DNA of 64,000 bases from Syntrophales bacterium (GCA_023228425.1 JALOBE010000001.1:124001-188000), one strand, 5' to 3'; shown: positions 23,637 through 32,779, counted from the first letter of the stretch. Notes: generated by a model not told the origin, from the sequence alone. Made by a program: numbers and translations.

Positions 23637-24344
23637 TTACATGCCCTGAAGGGGGCATCCCTCGCAGCGGGCCGTCGCACGGCAAAAGTGCTTTCCCGTC
23701 GAAACGATAAGCGCGTGGTACTGGTTGTACAGGGTCCCGTCAAGAGGGAGATTATCCATGAACATCTTCTGGATATCGCCGTATGACCAGGACTGACTCA
23801 GGATTCCGTGCCGCTCCAGGATACGCCGCGTATAGGCGTCGACGACAAACAGCGGCCTGTTGTCTCCGTACAGGAGAATGCTGTCCGCCGTTTCCTGACC
23901 GATCCCCCGGACAGAGAGAAGCTCCTCCCGAAGAACGTCGGTTTCTTCGGTGAACATGTTCTCCATCAGACCGCCATAGCGCTCGTGGAGAAACCCGAGG
24001 AAGGCCCCCAGACGTTTTGCCTTGAGATTATAAAACCCTGCGGGGCGGATTGCCTCAATCAACTCGGGAAGGGAAGTTTCGTAAAGCCGGTTCTCGTCCA
24101 TGAGGCCGGCGGTCTTTAACCGCTCTAGAGCCCGTTCAACATTGGACCAGGCCGTGTTCTGGGTGAGAATTGCACCGACGGCGACCTCGAAGGCTGTCTC
24201 GCCGGGCCACCAGTGAAGCTTTCCGAAGTGGTGCTCCATCTTTTCGTAAGCCGTCGTCAGCCAGGCGCGCACATTCTGCCGCATCGGGATACCGCGAGAT
24301 CCACCTCTACTGACGTCCCGGCCGGTATGGGTGTTTCCACTCAT
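23637..24344 (-). CDS. HhH-GPD DNA glycosylase, endonuclease III-like (MagIII-like)
   Basis: A 235-residue base-excision repair glycosylase. The helix-hairpin-helix LLSVRGIGQETADSILLYG is followed by the catalytic aspartate in VVDAYTRRIL. The lysine used by bifunctional Nth (GVGRKTA) is absent (GIGQETA), so a monofunctional glycosylase such as a 3-methyladenine type is likely. The C-terminus CRATARCEGCPLQGM has three cysteines in C-x5-C-x2-C spacing and ends before a fourth, unlike the C-x6-C-x2-C-x5-C iron-sulfur loop of Nth. The ATG overlaps the FAH gene stop by 4 bases. Confidence 0.85.
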   Translation of the reverse strand: MSGNTHTGRDVSRGGSRGIPMRQNVRAWLTTAYEKMEHHFGKLHWWPGETAFEVAVGAILTQNTAWSNVERALERLKTAGLMDENRLYETSLPELIEAIRPAGFYNLKAKRLGAFLGFLHERYGGLMENMFTEETDVLREELLSVRGIGQETADSILLYGDNRPLFVVDAYTRRILERHGILSQSWSYGDIQKMFMDNLPLDGTLYNQYHALIVSTGKHFCRATARCEGCPLQGM

Positions 24345-25159
24345 GTTTCCTGCAGACGCTCCATGGCAACGGGGTTCGTCAACGTTCCCAGACCGTCGAT
24401 CTCGACAGAAATCTCGTCTCCCGGAGCAAGATAAATGGGCGGTTTTCGCGCGAACCCTACTCCTTCGGGCGTTCCCGTAAGAATCACCGTTCCCGGCAGC
24501 AGCGTGACGGAGCGGCTCAAATCACATACGATATCACGTACGCTGAATATCATGTCAGCCGTCGTGGAATCCTGCAGGGTCCGTCCGTTAAGGCGGGTCG
24601 ATATTCGAAGGGCGTCAGGGTTACCCACGTCATCGCCGGTTACTATGGCAGGACCCAGGGGGCAGAAGGTGTCGAAGCTCTTGGCCCGTACCCACTGTCC
24701 CTTCTGTTTTTTCAACTGCCAGTCACGGGCACTGATATCATTGGCACAGCAATATCCGAATATATGGTCGTCCGCCTTGTCGCGGGGTATGTTTTTCCCC
24801 GTCTTTCCGATAACAATAGCCATCTCCGCTTCGTAATCCACTTCATCGGGTCCCGCCAGGGGAAGAAGCACCGGTTCGCCGTGACCCACAATGCTGGTGA
24901 CGGCTTTCATGAAAACCACCAGGCTGTCGGGAGGGGACACCCCCGTTTCGTCGGCGTGGCGATGGTAGTTGAGGCCCACGGCATAGATTATGGCAGGCGA
25001 CAGGGGAGCCATCAGTCCGGCGATGGGCACGACCCTGTCGGTATATGTCGGGTTGAAAAAGAGATCCCCCTCGATGATGCGGGCACTGTCCGCCGACTCA
25101 CCGTCAAGCACTCCCCGGTACACCGCCCCGTCTTCCCCCCGGAATCGCACAATTCTCAT
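24341..25159 (-). CDS. Fumarylacetoacetate hydrolase family protein
   Basis: A 272-residue enzyme of the FAH fold. It shows GLNYHRHADE, the metal-binding EVDYEAEMAIVIGKTGKNI and the C-terminal LLPGTVILTGTPEGVGFARKPP motif. Members hydrolyse or decarboxylate 1,3-dioxo acids such as acylpyruvates and 5-oxopent-3-ene-tricarboxylate. The exact substrate cannot be read. It overlaps kdsB upstream and the glycosylase downstream by 4 bases each, so it belongs to the same minus-strand operon. Confidence 0.9.
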   Translation of the reverse strand: MRIVRFRGEDGAVYRGVLDGESADSARIIEGDLFFNPTYTDRVVPIAGLMAPLSPAIIYAVGLNYHRHADETGVSPPDSLVVFMKAVTSIVGHGEPVLLPLAGPDEVDYEAEMAIVIGKTGKNIPRDKADDHIFGYCCANDISARDWQLKKQKGQWVRAKSFDTFCPLGPAIVTGDDVGNPDALRISTRLNGRTLQDSTTADMIFSVRDIVCDLSRSVTLLPGTVILTGTPEGVGFARKPPIYLAPGDEISVEIDGLGTLTNPVAMERLQET

Positions 25160-25905
25160 TCCTCGCCCCTTCCTGCTGATGAGAGAATCCGCCTTACCCG
25201 TTCCAGCTCCTCCCGGGTATCAACCTCCACTGAATCGTGGGCGCTCACAACCACCTTTATTCTGTAGCCGTTCTCAATAATCCTCAATTGTTCCAACGAT
25301 TCACAGCGCTCCAGGATCCCCGTTTCCAGACTTGAAAAAACAGGAAGAAATGACTTCCGGTAGGCGTAGATGCCGTGGTGCTTGTAGTGGACGGCCTCTC
25401 CGGCACGGACAAAGGGAATGACGGCGCGGGAAAAATACAGGGCATAATCATCCCGGTCAACAACCACCTTTACCACGTTGGGATGGGTTATTTCCTCCTG
25501 CCGCTCGATAGGGTATATGAGGGTCGACACCTGGAGTGAGAGATCGGACAACAGTGGGGCCGCGACCTCCTCGATCTGCGAAGGCTCGAACAGCGGCTGG
25601 TCTCCTTGGACGTTGACAACGATATCCCCGTCGGCAAGCCCCATGCCGGCAATCGCCTCGGCGATTCGGTCCGTGCCCGTTCGATGATGACCGGCCGTCA
25701 TGAGGACATTTCCTCCGAAGCGTTGCACGGTTTCAACGATACGCTCGTCATCCGTGGCGACGGCGGCGGAAGAAACACAGGAGCAGCGCGCAACCCGTTC
25801 ATAGACATGCTGAATCATGGCTTTGCCGGCGATGTCCGCAAGGGGCTTACCGGCAAAACGGGATGATTCATAACGGGCGGGAATAATGCAGATTATTCGA
25901 GGCAC
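25156..25905 (-). CDS. kdsB: 3-deoxy-manno-octulosonate cytidylyltransferase
   Basis: A 249-residue enzyme that activates Kdo as CMP-Kdo for lipid A-core assembly. Diagnostic motifs: IPARYESSRFAGKPLADIAG at the N-terminus, VVNVQGDQPLFEP in the middle and KHHGIYAYRKSFLP later. Length matches E. coli KdsB (248). It overlaps hldD by 13 bases, which joins inner-core LPS functions in one operon. Confidence 0.96.
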   Translation of the reverse strand: MPRIICIIPARYESSRFAGKPLADIAGKAMIQHVYERVARCSCVSSAAVATDDERIVETVQRFGGNVLMTAGHHRTGTDRIAEAIAGMGLADGDIVVNVQGDQPLFEPSQIEEVAAPLLSDLSLQVSTLIYPIERQEEITHPNVVKVVVDRDDYALYFSRAVIPFVRAGEAVHYKHHGIYAYRKSFLPVFSSLETGILERCESLEQLRIIENGYRIKVVVSAHDSVEVDTREELERVRRILSSAGRGEE

Positions 25906-26867
25906 CGTTCGCCCCTTTCCAGATAATTGACCACATAGTCGGCCACGGCATCCTCGAGGGAAGAAAAAGGCGCTTCGTAGCCGACATCCCTGAGCTTGTC
26001 GATGACGGCCTCCGTGTAGTACTGATACTGGTCACGAAGCGACAGGGGCATATCAATGTAGTCTATGCGGGGAGTCGTTTTCAGGGCCTTGAAAACGGCT
26101 TGGGCCAGGTCGTTCCAGCTGCGGGCGAGGCCCGTGCCTAGGTTAAAAATGCCCACCGCTTCGGGCCGCTTTATAAACCACCGGAGTACCTGGACGCAAT
26201 CTTTTACGTATATGAAATCCCGCAACTGCTCTCCGTCGCCATAGCCTTCCCGGTGGGACTTGAAGAGCCGTACCGCCCCGGTGTCGCGGACTTGTTCGAC
26301 TGCCTTGTGTACCACGCTTCTCATATCAGCCTTGTGATACTCGTTGGGACCGAAGACGTTGAAAAACTTTATACCCGTCATTCGAGTATTCAGGCCTTTG
26401 CGCAAAACCCAGAGATCGAAGAGCTGCTTCGAGTAGCCGTACATGTTGATGGGGCGGAGGCGGCAACTGACATCGTCGGCATCGGAGAACCCGAGTGAAC
26501 CGTCGCCATAGGTGGCGGCACTGCTCGCGTAAATGAAACGCGCCTTTTTCCGAAGCGCCCACTCGGCAACAACCCGGCTGTACCGATAATTGTTTTCCAT
26601 GAGGTAATCGGCGTCCCGTTCGACGGTGGACGAGCAGGCACCAAGGTGAACAACGGCGCTGACGTCGGCATCGATCCGGTCCCTCTTGATCATTTCCAGG
26701 AAACGGCTTTTGTGGATGTATTCTTCAAATCGAAGATTGACGAGGTTTTTCCACTTTTCAGATTCGCCCAGGTTATCCACGATCAGGATATCCCGAAGTC
26801 CCTCGCCGTTGAGCTTCCAGACCAGAGCGCTTCCTATGAAGCCGGCCCCTCCTGTTACAACGATCAT
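25893..26867 (-). CDS. hldD: ADP-L-glycero-D-manno-heptose 6-epimerase
   Basis: A 324-residue short-chain epimerase. The N-terminal MIVVTGGAGFIGSALVWKLN is the NADP-binding turn. The catalytic Ser/Tyr-Lys residues appear in YASSAATYGDG and MYGYSKQLFD. The conserved ARFIYASS and FKFFNVFGPNEYHK-type segments agree with HldD/RfaD. It makes the heptose donor for LPS inner core. It is followed directly by kdsB. Confidence 0.93.
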   Translation of the reverse strand: MIVVTGGAGFIGSALVWKLNGEGLRDILIVDNLGESEKWKNLVNLRFEEYIHKSRFLEMIKRDRIDADVSAVVHLGACSSTVERDADYLMENNYRYSRVVAEWALRKKARFIYASSAATYGDGSLGFSDADDVSCRLRPINMYGYSKQLFDLWVLRKGLNTRMTGIKFFNVFGPNEYHKADMRSVVHKAVEQVRDTGAVRLFKSHREGYGDGEQLRDFIYVKDCVQVLRWFIKRPEAVGIFNLGTGLARSWNDLAQAVFKALKTTPRIDYIDMPLSLRDQYQYYTEAVIDKLRDVGYEAPFSSLEDAVADYVVNYLERGERCLE

Positions 26868-26884
26868 ATGCCGGGATCCTTTCT

Positions 26885-28087
26885 CTACATCGCCTTCGCG
26901 GCCGTTTCTATGCCTTTCAGGACGGTTTCCCTGTACTCCTCCGACATTTTGACGGGAATGGCCATGAAAAGGGATCGTCCGAGCAGGTTATCGGCGTAGG
27001 GAACATGATCGGCGGAATAATCCACGGCGCCCTTGTATATCGGATTCGTAAAGGGATATCCTTTTGAATTTGCCGTGGCACCGGCGATGAGGTGTTCCCA
27101 GCGCGGGGCATAGTGCCAGGCGTTCTCTTTATAGTAGGTAGCATCAACCCTCTGTTCCGCGAGGGCCTTTTGAAACCGTTTCGCCTCAGGAGCACCGGAA
27201 AAAGAAAAGCCGATGAAGGTAGCCGCATCTCCGGCAGGATCGACGAGATGCCTGAAGGAAATACCCGGCACTCTGCCCAGGGCATCCTTCAGCAGGGCTT
27301 TGTGTTTTCTCTGCTCCGCGAGGATGAAATCCAGTTTCCTCAGCTGTGCCAGCCCCAGGGCGCCCTGCAGCTCGTTCATGCGGTAATTGAAGCCGAGGAT
27401 GGTTCTCCCCTCAAGGGCCCGCCCCACAGCGGGATTATGATCGTGCCCGTGATCGTGGTACCAGTCGGACCGTTCATAGAGGTGCTTGCTGTCGGTGACG
27501 ATCATGCCCCCTTCGCCGGTTGTGATGGTTTTGTAAAAGTCAAAACTCATGATTCCCATGTCCCCGAAGGTTCCAAGTTTTTTCCCCTCTATGCTCCCAC
27601 CGCAGGCCTGAGCGTTATCCTCAAGAACCAGGAGATTGTGTTTGCGCGTGACGGCCAGTATTTCTTCCATCCTCGCGGCCGCGCCGCACATGTGTACCGG
27701 TATGACCGCCTTCGTAGCGAGTGACAACCGGTCCTCGATTGCCCGGGGATCAAGGTTGAAGGTGTCGTCAATATCGGTCATGACAGGAATGGCCCCTACC
27801 TCAAGAACGGCTTCATAGGTGGCGATAAAATCAAAGGCCGGTACGATCACCTCATCACCGGGCCCTACGTCAAGCGCCGTGAGGGCCACTTTCAGGGCCG
27901 CCGATCCTGACGTCACACCCAGGGCGTGGGCCGATCCGAGATAGCCCGCGAAAGCCTTTTCAAATTCGGCAACTTTATAGATGCCCTTCCTCTGGTCATG
28001 AAACTCGTAGCGCATGAGAACCCCCGTCTCCATGACTTCCATGACCTCCTGTATTTCCTCCTGTCCAATCAATTCGGCTCCTGCCAT
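26885..28087 (-). CDS. DegT/DnrJ/EryC1/StrS-family sugar aminotransferase
   Basis: A 400-residue PLP enzyme. The cofactor lysine lies in SFDFYKTITTGEGGMIV, and the motif VIVPAFDFIATYEAVLEVGA plus ALGVTSGSAALKVAL at the N-terminal third are typical. These enzymes transaminate keto sugars for surface polysaccharide or amino-sugar synthesis. The ATG at 28087 (after GAGGAAGAA) gives MAGAELIGQEEIQEV, the family start; the frame continues upstream to 28189 but that part overlaps an R2 repeat. It heads the LPS-related minus-strand cluster. Confidence 0.9.
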   Translation of the reverse strand: MAGAELIGQEEIQEVMEVMETGVLMRYEFHDQRKGIYKVAEFEKAFAGYLGSAHALGVTSGSAALKVALTALDVGPGDEVIVPAFDFIATYEAVLEVGAIPVMTDIDDTFNLDPRAIEDRLSLATKAVIPVHMCGAAARMEEILAVTRKHNLLVLEDNAQACGGSIEGKKLGTFGDMGIMSFDFYKTITTGEGGMIVTDSKHLYERSDWYHDHGHDHNPAVGRALEGRTILGFNYRMNELQGALGLAQLRKLDFILAEQRKHKALLKDALGRVPGISFRHLVDPAGDAATFIGFSFSGAPEAKRFQKALAEQRVDATYYKENAWHYAPRWEHLIAGATANSKGYPFTNPIYKGAVDYSADHVPYADNLLGRSLFMAIPVKMSEEYRETVLKGIETAAKAM

Positions 28088-28108
28088 TTCTTCCTCCCTG
28101 TTACTTGT

Positions 28109-28210
28109 GATGGTTCCGTAAAAAGTCCAAATGTTCCAAGGGCAGCTTTGTAACTCATTGGAATTGGAAATATTGGGCTCGATTTTCAAAATTCGCCATT
28201 TTTCGACTTC
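28109..28210 (-). repeat. Intergenic repeat family R2, copy 2
   Basis: Reverse copy of 10634-10728. Read on the minus strand it begins GAAGTCGAAAAATGGCGAAT, continues AATTTTGAAAATCGA and ends ACTTTTTACGGAACCATC. Only about ten differences from copy 1 plus a short insertion are seen. It immediately precedes the aminotransferase gene, as copy 1 precedes nadK. Confidence 0.8.
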
Positions 28211-28289
28211 TACGCGGACGTCACGTGGGACAAACTCATAAAAATGTTAAAAACGTCCGTGCACCTGCCGGAGCGGAGCATCCCGCGCC

Positions 28290-29447
28290 TTAATACGCGT
28301 CGTGGTAAATCTCCATCGCATCCTGCACTGAAAGGTTCCGAGGGTTATTCGCCAGCGGTCTCGCGACCGTCATGGCCTCCTCCGCAAGTCCCTGGAAATC
28401 ATCTTCCCCGACACCCAGCGTTTCCAGGCTGCTGTCGACACCACAGTCACATATAAGGTCTTCCACCGCGGCAACGGCACAGAGCGCGGAATCCCGCAGG
28501 GTAAGTTCATCAACTGCCTCTCCCATAGCTTCGGCAACGGCGGCAAATTTCTCCAGGGCTCCGGGCAGATTAAAGCGCATCACCGCTGGAAGCAGTACCG
28601 TGTTCGCAAGACCGTGGGGAACTCCGTAGCGACCACCGAGAGGATAGGAGAGGGAATGGACGGCCGTGACCCCCGCGTTCGCAAGGCCGAGACCGGCATA
28701 GAGGCTTCCCAGCAACATCGCCTCTCGGGCGTCGATATCGGAACCGTTGTGAACACAGGTCCTGATATTGGCGGCAATAAGCCCGATCGCCTCCAGGCTG
28801 AACATCTCGCTCATGGGACTCGCCTGGATGGAGGTCAGGGACTCTATGGCATGGCAGAGAGCGTCGATTCCCGTGGTGGCCGTTACATCCGGGGGAACGG
28901 AGAGCGTCAGCAGAGGATCCAGGAGCGCCATATCCGGATAAAGGAAAGGGCTGTTCATGCCTTCTTTTTTCTTCAGGTCCTTCCTGATAAAAACAGAGGT
29001 GAAGGTAACTTCGCTACCCGTACCCGCCGTGGTGGGCACCATGATTTTCGGAAACCCCGGCCCCGGAACGCGGTTTAAACCAAGATAGTCAACGGCCTTC
29101 CCGTTGTTTCCCGCCACAACCGCTATGGCTTTGGCCGAGTCCAAGGCACTTCCGCCGCCAATGCCGACGACGATATCCGCCTTCGCCTTTTTGGCCCGCT
29201 GTGCTCCTCGGTCGGCTGTTTCAAGAAGAGGCTCGCCGTCTATTTCGCTGTAAACGACAGCCTTCAGACCATCACGTCCCAGGATTTCACGAACCCGGTC
29301 GGCAAGCCCCGCTTCGGCAAGACGGGCATCCATGACAATAAAGGGGCAGGAACCGCGCAGTTCCCCAACGGCGCCGGCGAGGCCTTCAAGGGAGTCCCTT
29401 CCGAAGACAATTTTTTTCGCTCCACAAAAAGTAAACAGTCCACTCAT
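28290..29447 (-). CDS. Iron-containing alcohol dehydrogenase
   Basis: A 385-residue enzyme of the group III Fe-ADH family. It shows the NAD-binding GGGSALDSAKAIAV, the TAGTGSEVTFTSVFI motif and the metal ligands in DALCHAIESLTS and HSLSYPLGGRYGVPHGLANT. Substrate could be a primary alcohol, butanol-type or 1,3-propanediol. The proximity of glycerol genes elsewhere in the window is not evidence for the latter. A palindrome 36 bases upstream may be its operator. Confidence 0.92.
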   Translation of the reverse strand: MSGLFTFCGAKKIVFGRDSLEGLAGAVGELRGSCPFIVMDARLAEAGLADRVREILGRDGLKAVVYSEIDGEPLLETADRGAQRAKKAKADIVVGIGGGSALDSAKAIAVVAGNNGKAVDYLGLNRVPGPGFPKIMVPTTAGTGSEVTFTSVFIRKDLKKKEGMNSPFLYPDMALLDPLLTLSVPPDVTATTGIDALCHAIESLTSIQASPMSEMFSLEAIGLIAANIRTCVHNGSDIDAREAMLLGSLYAGLGLANAGVTAVHSLSYPLGGRYGVPHGLANTVLLPAVMRFNLPGALEKFAAVAEAMGEAVDELTLRDSALCAVAAVEDLICDCGVDSSLETLGVGEDDFQGLAEEAMTVARPLANNPRNLSVQDAMEIYHDAY

Positions 29448-29482
29448 GGTTTTCCCCCTCGTTTCCGTGATACTATGCGCCT

Positions 29483-29502
29483 CGATAGTGTAATCACTAT
29501 CG
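29483..29502. promoter_or_regulatory. Operator-like palindrome upstream of Fe-ADH gene
   Basis: CGATAGTG (29483-29490), a TAAT spacer, then CACTATCG (29495-29502): a perfect 8-bp inverted repeat centred 45 bases before the ADH ATG. Size and symmetry fit a dimeric TetR- or GntR-type repressor site. No such regulator is encoded next to it. Confidence 0.6.
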
Positions 29503-29531
29503 TGCCTGTGTAAGATTCCCCCCGGCGAATG

Positions 29532-30001
29532 TCAAGGTTTTTGTTCTTTCAGTATCCCCGAGGCTCTGCCCCGGCCGTACAGTTCGACCCGGCGGCATAT
29601 GACCCGTATGATATTCACGTCCCGGGCAAAAAGCCCGGTCCGGGAAAAGAAATTCCTCAAACCCGGACAATCCGGTTGTCGGCCGGCAGGGGGGCAACAA
29701 TTTCGGCAAGTTCCGTCGAGGGCACCATGGACTGCCGAAGATGTGAACTGCCGACCCCGGCTGTGGTCCCCAGAATGAACTGAAACGAGGCACGTGCCTC
29801 TCTGAGGGACGACACGTACCGGATGCGCTCGACCACGTCGAGAGCGGCATGAATCGCCATCTTTGCACTTTCTTCCACATCGATGTCGAAGGGATCCATC
29901 ACGATAAGTTTTTTAATGGCCATATTCTTCGCGCAACATGCGACGGAACCGATGTTTCCCGAATACGTGGGCCGGTTCAGGATAATCTTGATATTGCGCA
30001 T
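29532..30001 (-). pseudogene. TrmH/SpoU-family RNA methyltransferase, internally deleted
   Basis: The ATG at 30001 opens a 114-residue frame MRNIKIILNRPTYSGNIGSV... ending ...PLPADNRIVRV at 29657. It matches the N-terminal third of the TrmJ/SpoU family. Continuing in another frame (29532-29655) gives LRNFFSRTGLFARDVNII then RVICRRVELYGRGRA..., which matches the family C-terminus (LRRLF-x-R-x-G-L-x-x-R-D-V-x-I-I-R). The SAM-binding knot that should separate them (the GPE-x-x-GL and N-x-SLNLA motifs, some 80 residues) is missing and the halves are out of frame. A ribosome site GGAGGTG still precedes the start. Confidence 0.8.
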
Positions 30002-30211
30002 GGTTACACCTCCTTTCATTGTTCTTCTCCCGTCCCGGTTTTTCTTCGGTTGCCACGGAACTTCCTGTAGCTTATTATCACCTCCGGGACAATGAAGTCC
30101 GGAGGTGCTCCGTCTCCCGCCCGTGTATCGCGCACGCGTCGGGAATCGATCGGCGCCACGCCTGTACCGCATTGCGAGTACCTGGAACATGTCCGCAAGG
30201 AGGACGGAACT

Positions 30212-30880
30212 GTGGAATCCTGGGAAGACATCTTCAAACAAGCCGTTCAGGCCATTGCCTGTCCTCTCACGGAGGACCGGCTTCGCCTCTTTAAACTCTT
30301 CCGCACAGAGCTTCTTACATGGAACAGGAACATGTCCCTTCTTTCCCTGAAAACCCCCTACGATCTCCCGGTAAAGCATTTCGCCGACTCGCTCACGGTA
30401 CTCCCCCTGCTGAATGACACCGGCGAGGAAAGGACGCTTCGTCTCCTCGACCTGGGCACAGGTGCCGGTTTCCCGGGAATTCCTCTAAAAATAATGAGAG
30501 AATCGCTCTTTGTAACCCTCGTTGACGCCTCCCGTAAGAAGACGTCCTTCCTGAAGCACGTCCTGCGCACGCTGGACCTGGAACGTGTGACGGTCATCAA
30601 TGCCCGGATCGAAACCATTGTCGAGGGCCGGGCCTCCTATGATTACGTTGTTTCGCGGGCAACCTTCTCCCTGGCGGAACTGATTACCGTGGCCCACTCC
30701 TTCCTGTCGCCGGGAGGAACGCTTATCAGCATGAAAGGAAGCCCCTCCGGCGATGAAGTGCAGCGTGCCTCCGAGGTGCTCTCGGAACTTGACATGGAGG
30801 GTATGGAACGACGAGAAATCACGCTCCCGCTGGTCAACGGCAAAAGAACACTGTTTCTTATAAGGAAAATAAGGACCTGA
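30212..30880 (+). CDS. rsmG: 16S rRNA (guanine-527-N7)-methyltransferase RsmG
   Basis: A 222-residue methyltransferase with the SAM motif LLDLGTGAGFPGIPLKIM (about residues 75-92) and the family segment SRATFSLAELI. It methylates G527 of 16S rRNA. The GTG at 30212 is chosen because AAGGAGG sits 8 bases upstream and the product length equals the family norm; the frame is open to 30092 but that adds unrelated residues. It is followed by parA, the usual gidB-parA-parB order near bacterial origins. Confidence 0.93.
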   Translation: MESWEDIFKQAVQAIACPLTEDRLRLFKLFRTELLTWNRNMSLLSLKTPYDLPVKHFADSLTVLPLLNDTGEERTLRLLDLGTGAGFPGIPLKIMRESLFVTLVDASRKKTSFLKHVLRTLDLERVTVINARIETIVEGRASYDYVVSRATFSLAELITVAHSFLSPGGTLISMKGSPSGDEVQRASEVLSELDMEGMERREITLPLVNGKRTLFLIRKIRT

Positions 30881-30977
30881 GGGAGCGGGAAATTTGACCT
30901 TCTCTTGGGGGCCGTTTTGTGGTAGTATCTGTTATCATTTCCGTCTTACTCAAGCAACGAAAGAATGTTTCTGAAAC

Positions 30978-31748
30978 GTGGGAAAAATCATAGCCATCGC
31001 GAACCAGAAAGGCGGCGTCGGAAAGACAACGACGGCGATCAGTCTGGCGGCCGCCCTGGCGGCATCTGACAAGAAAACGCTCCTTATCGACGCGGATCCC
31101 CAGGGAAATGCCACGAGCGGTGTGGGTGTCAACAAGAACGAGATCAAAAACAACAATCTGTATCACGCCCTTATCGGCAGCATAGATCCCCGGAGAGTGG
31201 TTACACCCACCGCCGTTCCACTGCTTGACATCATGCCTTCAAACCAGGATCTGATCGGCGTGGAAGTGGAATTTGTATCTTTGAAAAACAGGGAACATAA
31301 ACTCAAAAACATACTCAGAAACATTGACAGCCTTTATGATTATATTATAATCGATTGTCCACCATCCTTGGGGTTTTTAACGGTAAACTCCCTTGTGGCG
31401 TCCGACTCTCTTATTATTCCACTGCAGTGTGAGTATTTTGCCCTGGAGGGGTTGGGTCAGCTGTTAAACACGGTCAGACTTGTTCAGCTTCGATTGAATC
31501 CTTCTTTGTCACTGTCTGGAATTCTGCTGACGATGTTCGATGTGCGCAACGGCATTTCCCATCGCGTTGCGGAGGAAGTCAGGAAATATTTCGGTTCGAA
31601 TGTTTTTTCCACGATAATTCCGAGGAACGTACGGCTTTCGGAGTGTCCAAGCCACGGTTTGCCGATAACGCTTTACGACAGCACATCCCGCGGGGCCCGT
31701 TCCTATGTCCGGTTCGCAGAGGAACTCCTCGCTGACGGGAGAGCATGA
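30978..31748 (+). CDS. parA: Chromosome partitioning ATPase ParA/Soj
   Basis: A 256-residue Walker-type ATPase starting (GTG) GKIIAIANQKGGVGKTTTAI, with the deviant Walker A motif, DADPQGNATSG as A', and IIDCPPSLGFLTVNSL as Walker B. It drives ParB-parS segregation and contacts DnaA. It overlaps parB by 4 bases. Confidence 0.96.
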   Translation: MGKIIAIANQKGGVGKTTTAISLAAALAASDKKTLLIDADPQGNATSGVGVNKNEIKNNNLYHALIGSIDPRRVVTPTAVPLLDIMPSNQDLIGVEVEFVSLKNREHKLKNILRNIDSLYDYIIIDCPPSLGFLTVNSLVASDSLIIPLQCEYFALEGLGQLLNTVRLVQLRLNPSLSLSGILLTMFDVRNGISHRVAEEVRKYFGSNVFSTIIPRNVRLSECPSHGLPITLYDSTSRGARSYVRFAEELLADGRA

Positions 31749-32608
31749 TGGCACGACGAAACACGCTGGGAAAAGGCCTTGGAGCCCTGTTTTCCGATCT
31801 CATGGAGGAGGGAGCACCCGGACCGCGCTTTTACATGTGCGGTATAGAGGAATTAAAGCCCAACACCTTCCAGCCCCGCCGTTCCTTTAACGGAGACGAG
31901 ATCGGAAGCCTTGCCGATTCGATCAGAACGAGCGGTATGATACAGCCCATCGTTGTCAGAAAATTGTCACGGGGTTACGAAATTATCGCGGGAGAGCGCC
32001 GCTGGCGCGCCGCGCAGAAGGCAGGACTCCGGGAAGTTCCCGTTATTATCCGTGAGGCGACGGATCGAGATCTTGCCGAATGGTCGCTTATCGAGAACCT
32101 GCAGCGGGAGGAGCTGAATCCCATTGAAGAGGCCGATGCCTACAACCGGTTGATAACTGCCTTTCGGCTGAGCCAGGAAGAAATCGCGCGGCGGGTGGGA
32201 AAAGACCGGTCAACCATAGCAAATGCTCTCAGGTTGCTGAAGCTTCCCAGCCGGATCAAGGAAGCCCTGGTGGACGAATCCATATCGGCCGGACATGCCC
32301 GGGCGCTTCTTACCCTCGAAACGGCCGCCCATCAGATGAGTCTCCTCAAGGAAATCATCGACAAAAAACTGTCCGTACGGGAAGCCGAGCAGCGGGCGAG
32401 GCAGAGGCAGAGACAGGGAGATACGGACAAGAAACAGGACCCGAAGGATTCCGCGCTTCAGGACCTGGAAACGATGCTGTCTCAAAAACTCATGGCCCGG
32501 GTTACCATAAAACCGAAAAAGCGGGGCGGTTCACTTGAAATTCGATATCTGTCAACGGATGAACTGAACAGAATCATCGATTTCATAGCCTCCATGGATC
32601 CCCAATAG
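31745..32608 (+). CDS. parB: Chromosome partitioning protein ParB
   Basis: A 287-residue ParB/Spo0J protein. The N-terminal MMARRNTLGKGLGALF binds ParA; the CTPase core has GERRWRAAQKAGLREVPVIIR and ENLQREELNPIEEA; a helix-turn-helix (EEIARRVGKDRSTIANALRLLKLP) recognises parS; and the C-terminal part dimerises. Exact and near-exact parS sites lie at 23611 and 46587. Confidence 0.96.
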   Translation: MMARRNTLGKGLGALFSDLMEEGAPGPRFYMCGIEELKPNTFQPRRSFNGDEIGSLADSIRTSGMIQPIVVRKLSRGYEIIAGERRWRAAQKAGLREVPVIIREATDRDLAEWSLIENLQREELNPIEEADAYNRLITAFRLSQEEIARRVGKDRSTIANALRLLKLPSRIKEALVDESISAGHARALLTLETAAHQMSLLKEIIDKKLSVREAEQRARQRQRQGDTDKKQDPKDSALQDLETMLSQKLMARVTIKPKKRGGSLEIRYLSTDELNRIIDFIASMDPQ

Positions 32609-32734
32609 CGCCGTGTAGCAACTGATTCTTCGAAGAAAAACCCGCTGCCTGAAGCGCCGGGGTCGTGCTGTCCGGAAGAACCATAACGCTGGACACGACG
32701 CGAGAACAGGCATCAGAACGGATAGAACGACCAC

Positions 32735-32766
32735 GTATCAACACCTGTTGATAAGACTGTTGATAG
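32735..32766. promoter_or_regulatory. Three DnaA-box-like 9-mers upstream of dnaA
   Basis: GTATCAACA (32735-32743), TGTTGATAA (32746-32754, complement TTATCAACA) and TGTTGATAG (32758-32766, complement CTATCAACA) lie within 32 bases just before dnaA. They share the core TATCAACA, one change from the standard TTATCCACA box, and two more such cores occur after dnaA. DnaA autoregulation or origin binding is likely. Confidence 0.72.
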
Positions 32767-32779
32767 GATTGCAGGAACA

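Noticed and set aside
29657..29659. TGA in the TrmH-like gene as possible Sec or programmed frameshift
   Set aside because: The catalytic core itself is missing, so recoding could not restore a normal enzyme; no SECIS-like hairpin follows.
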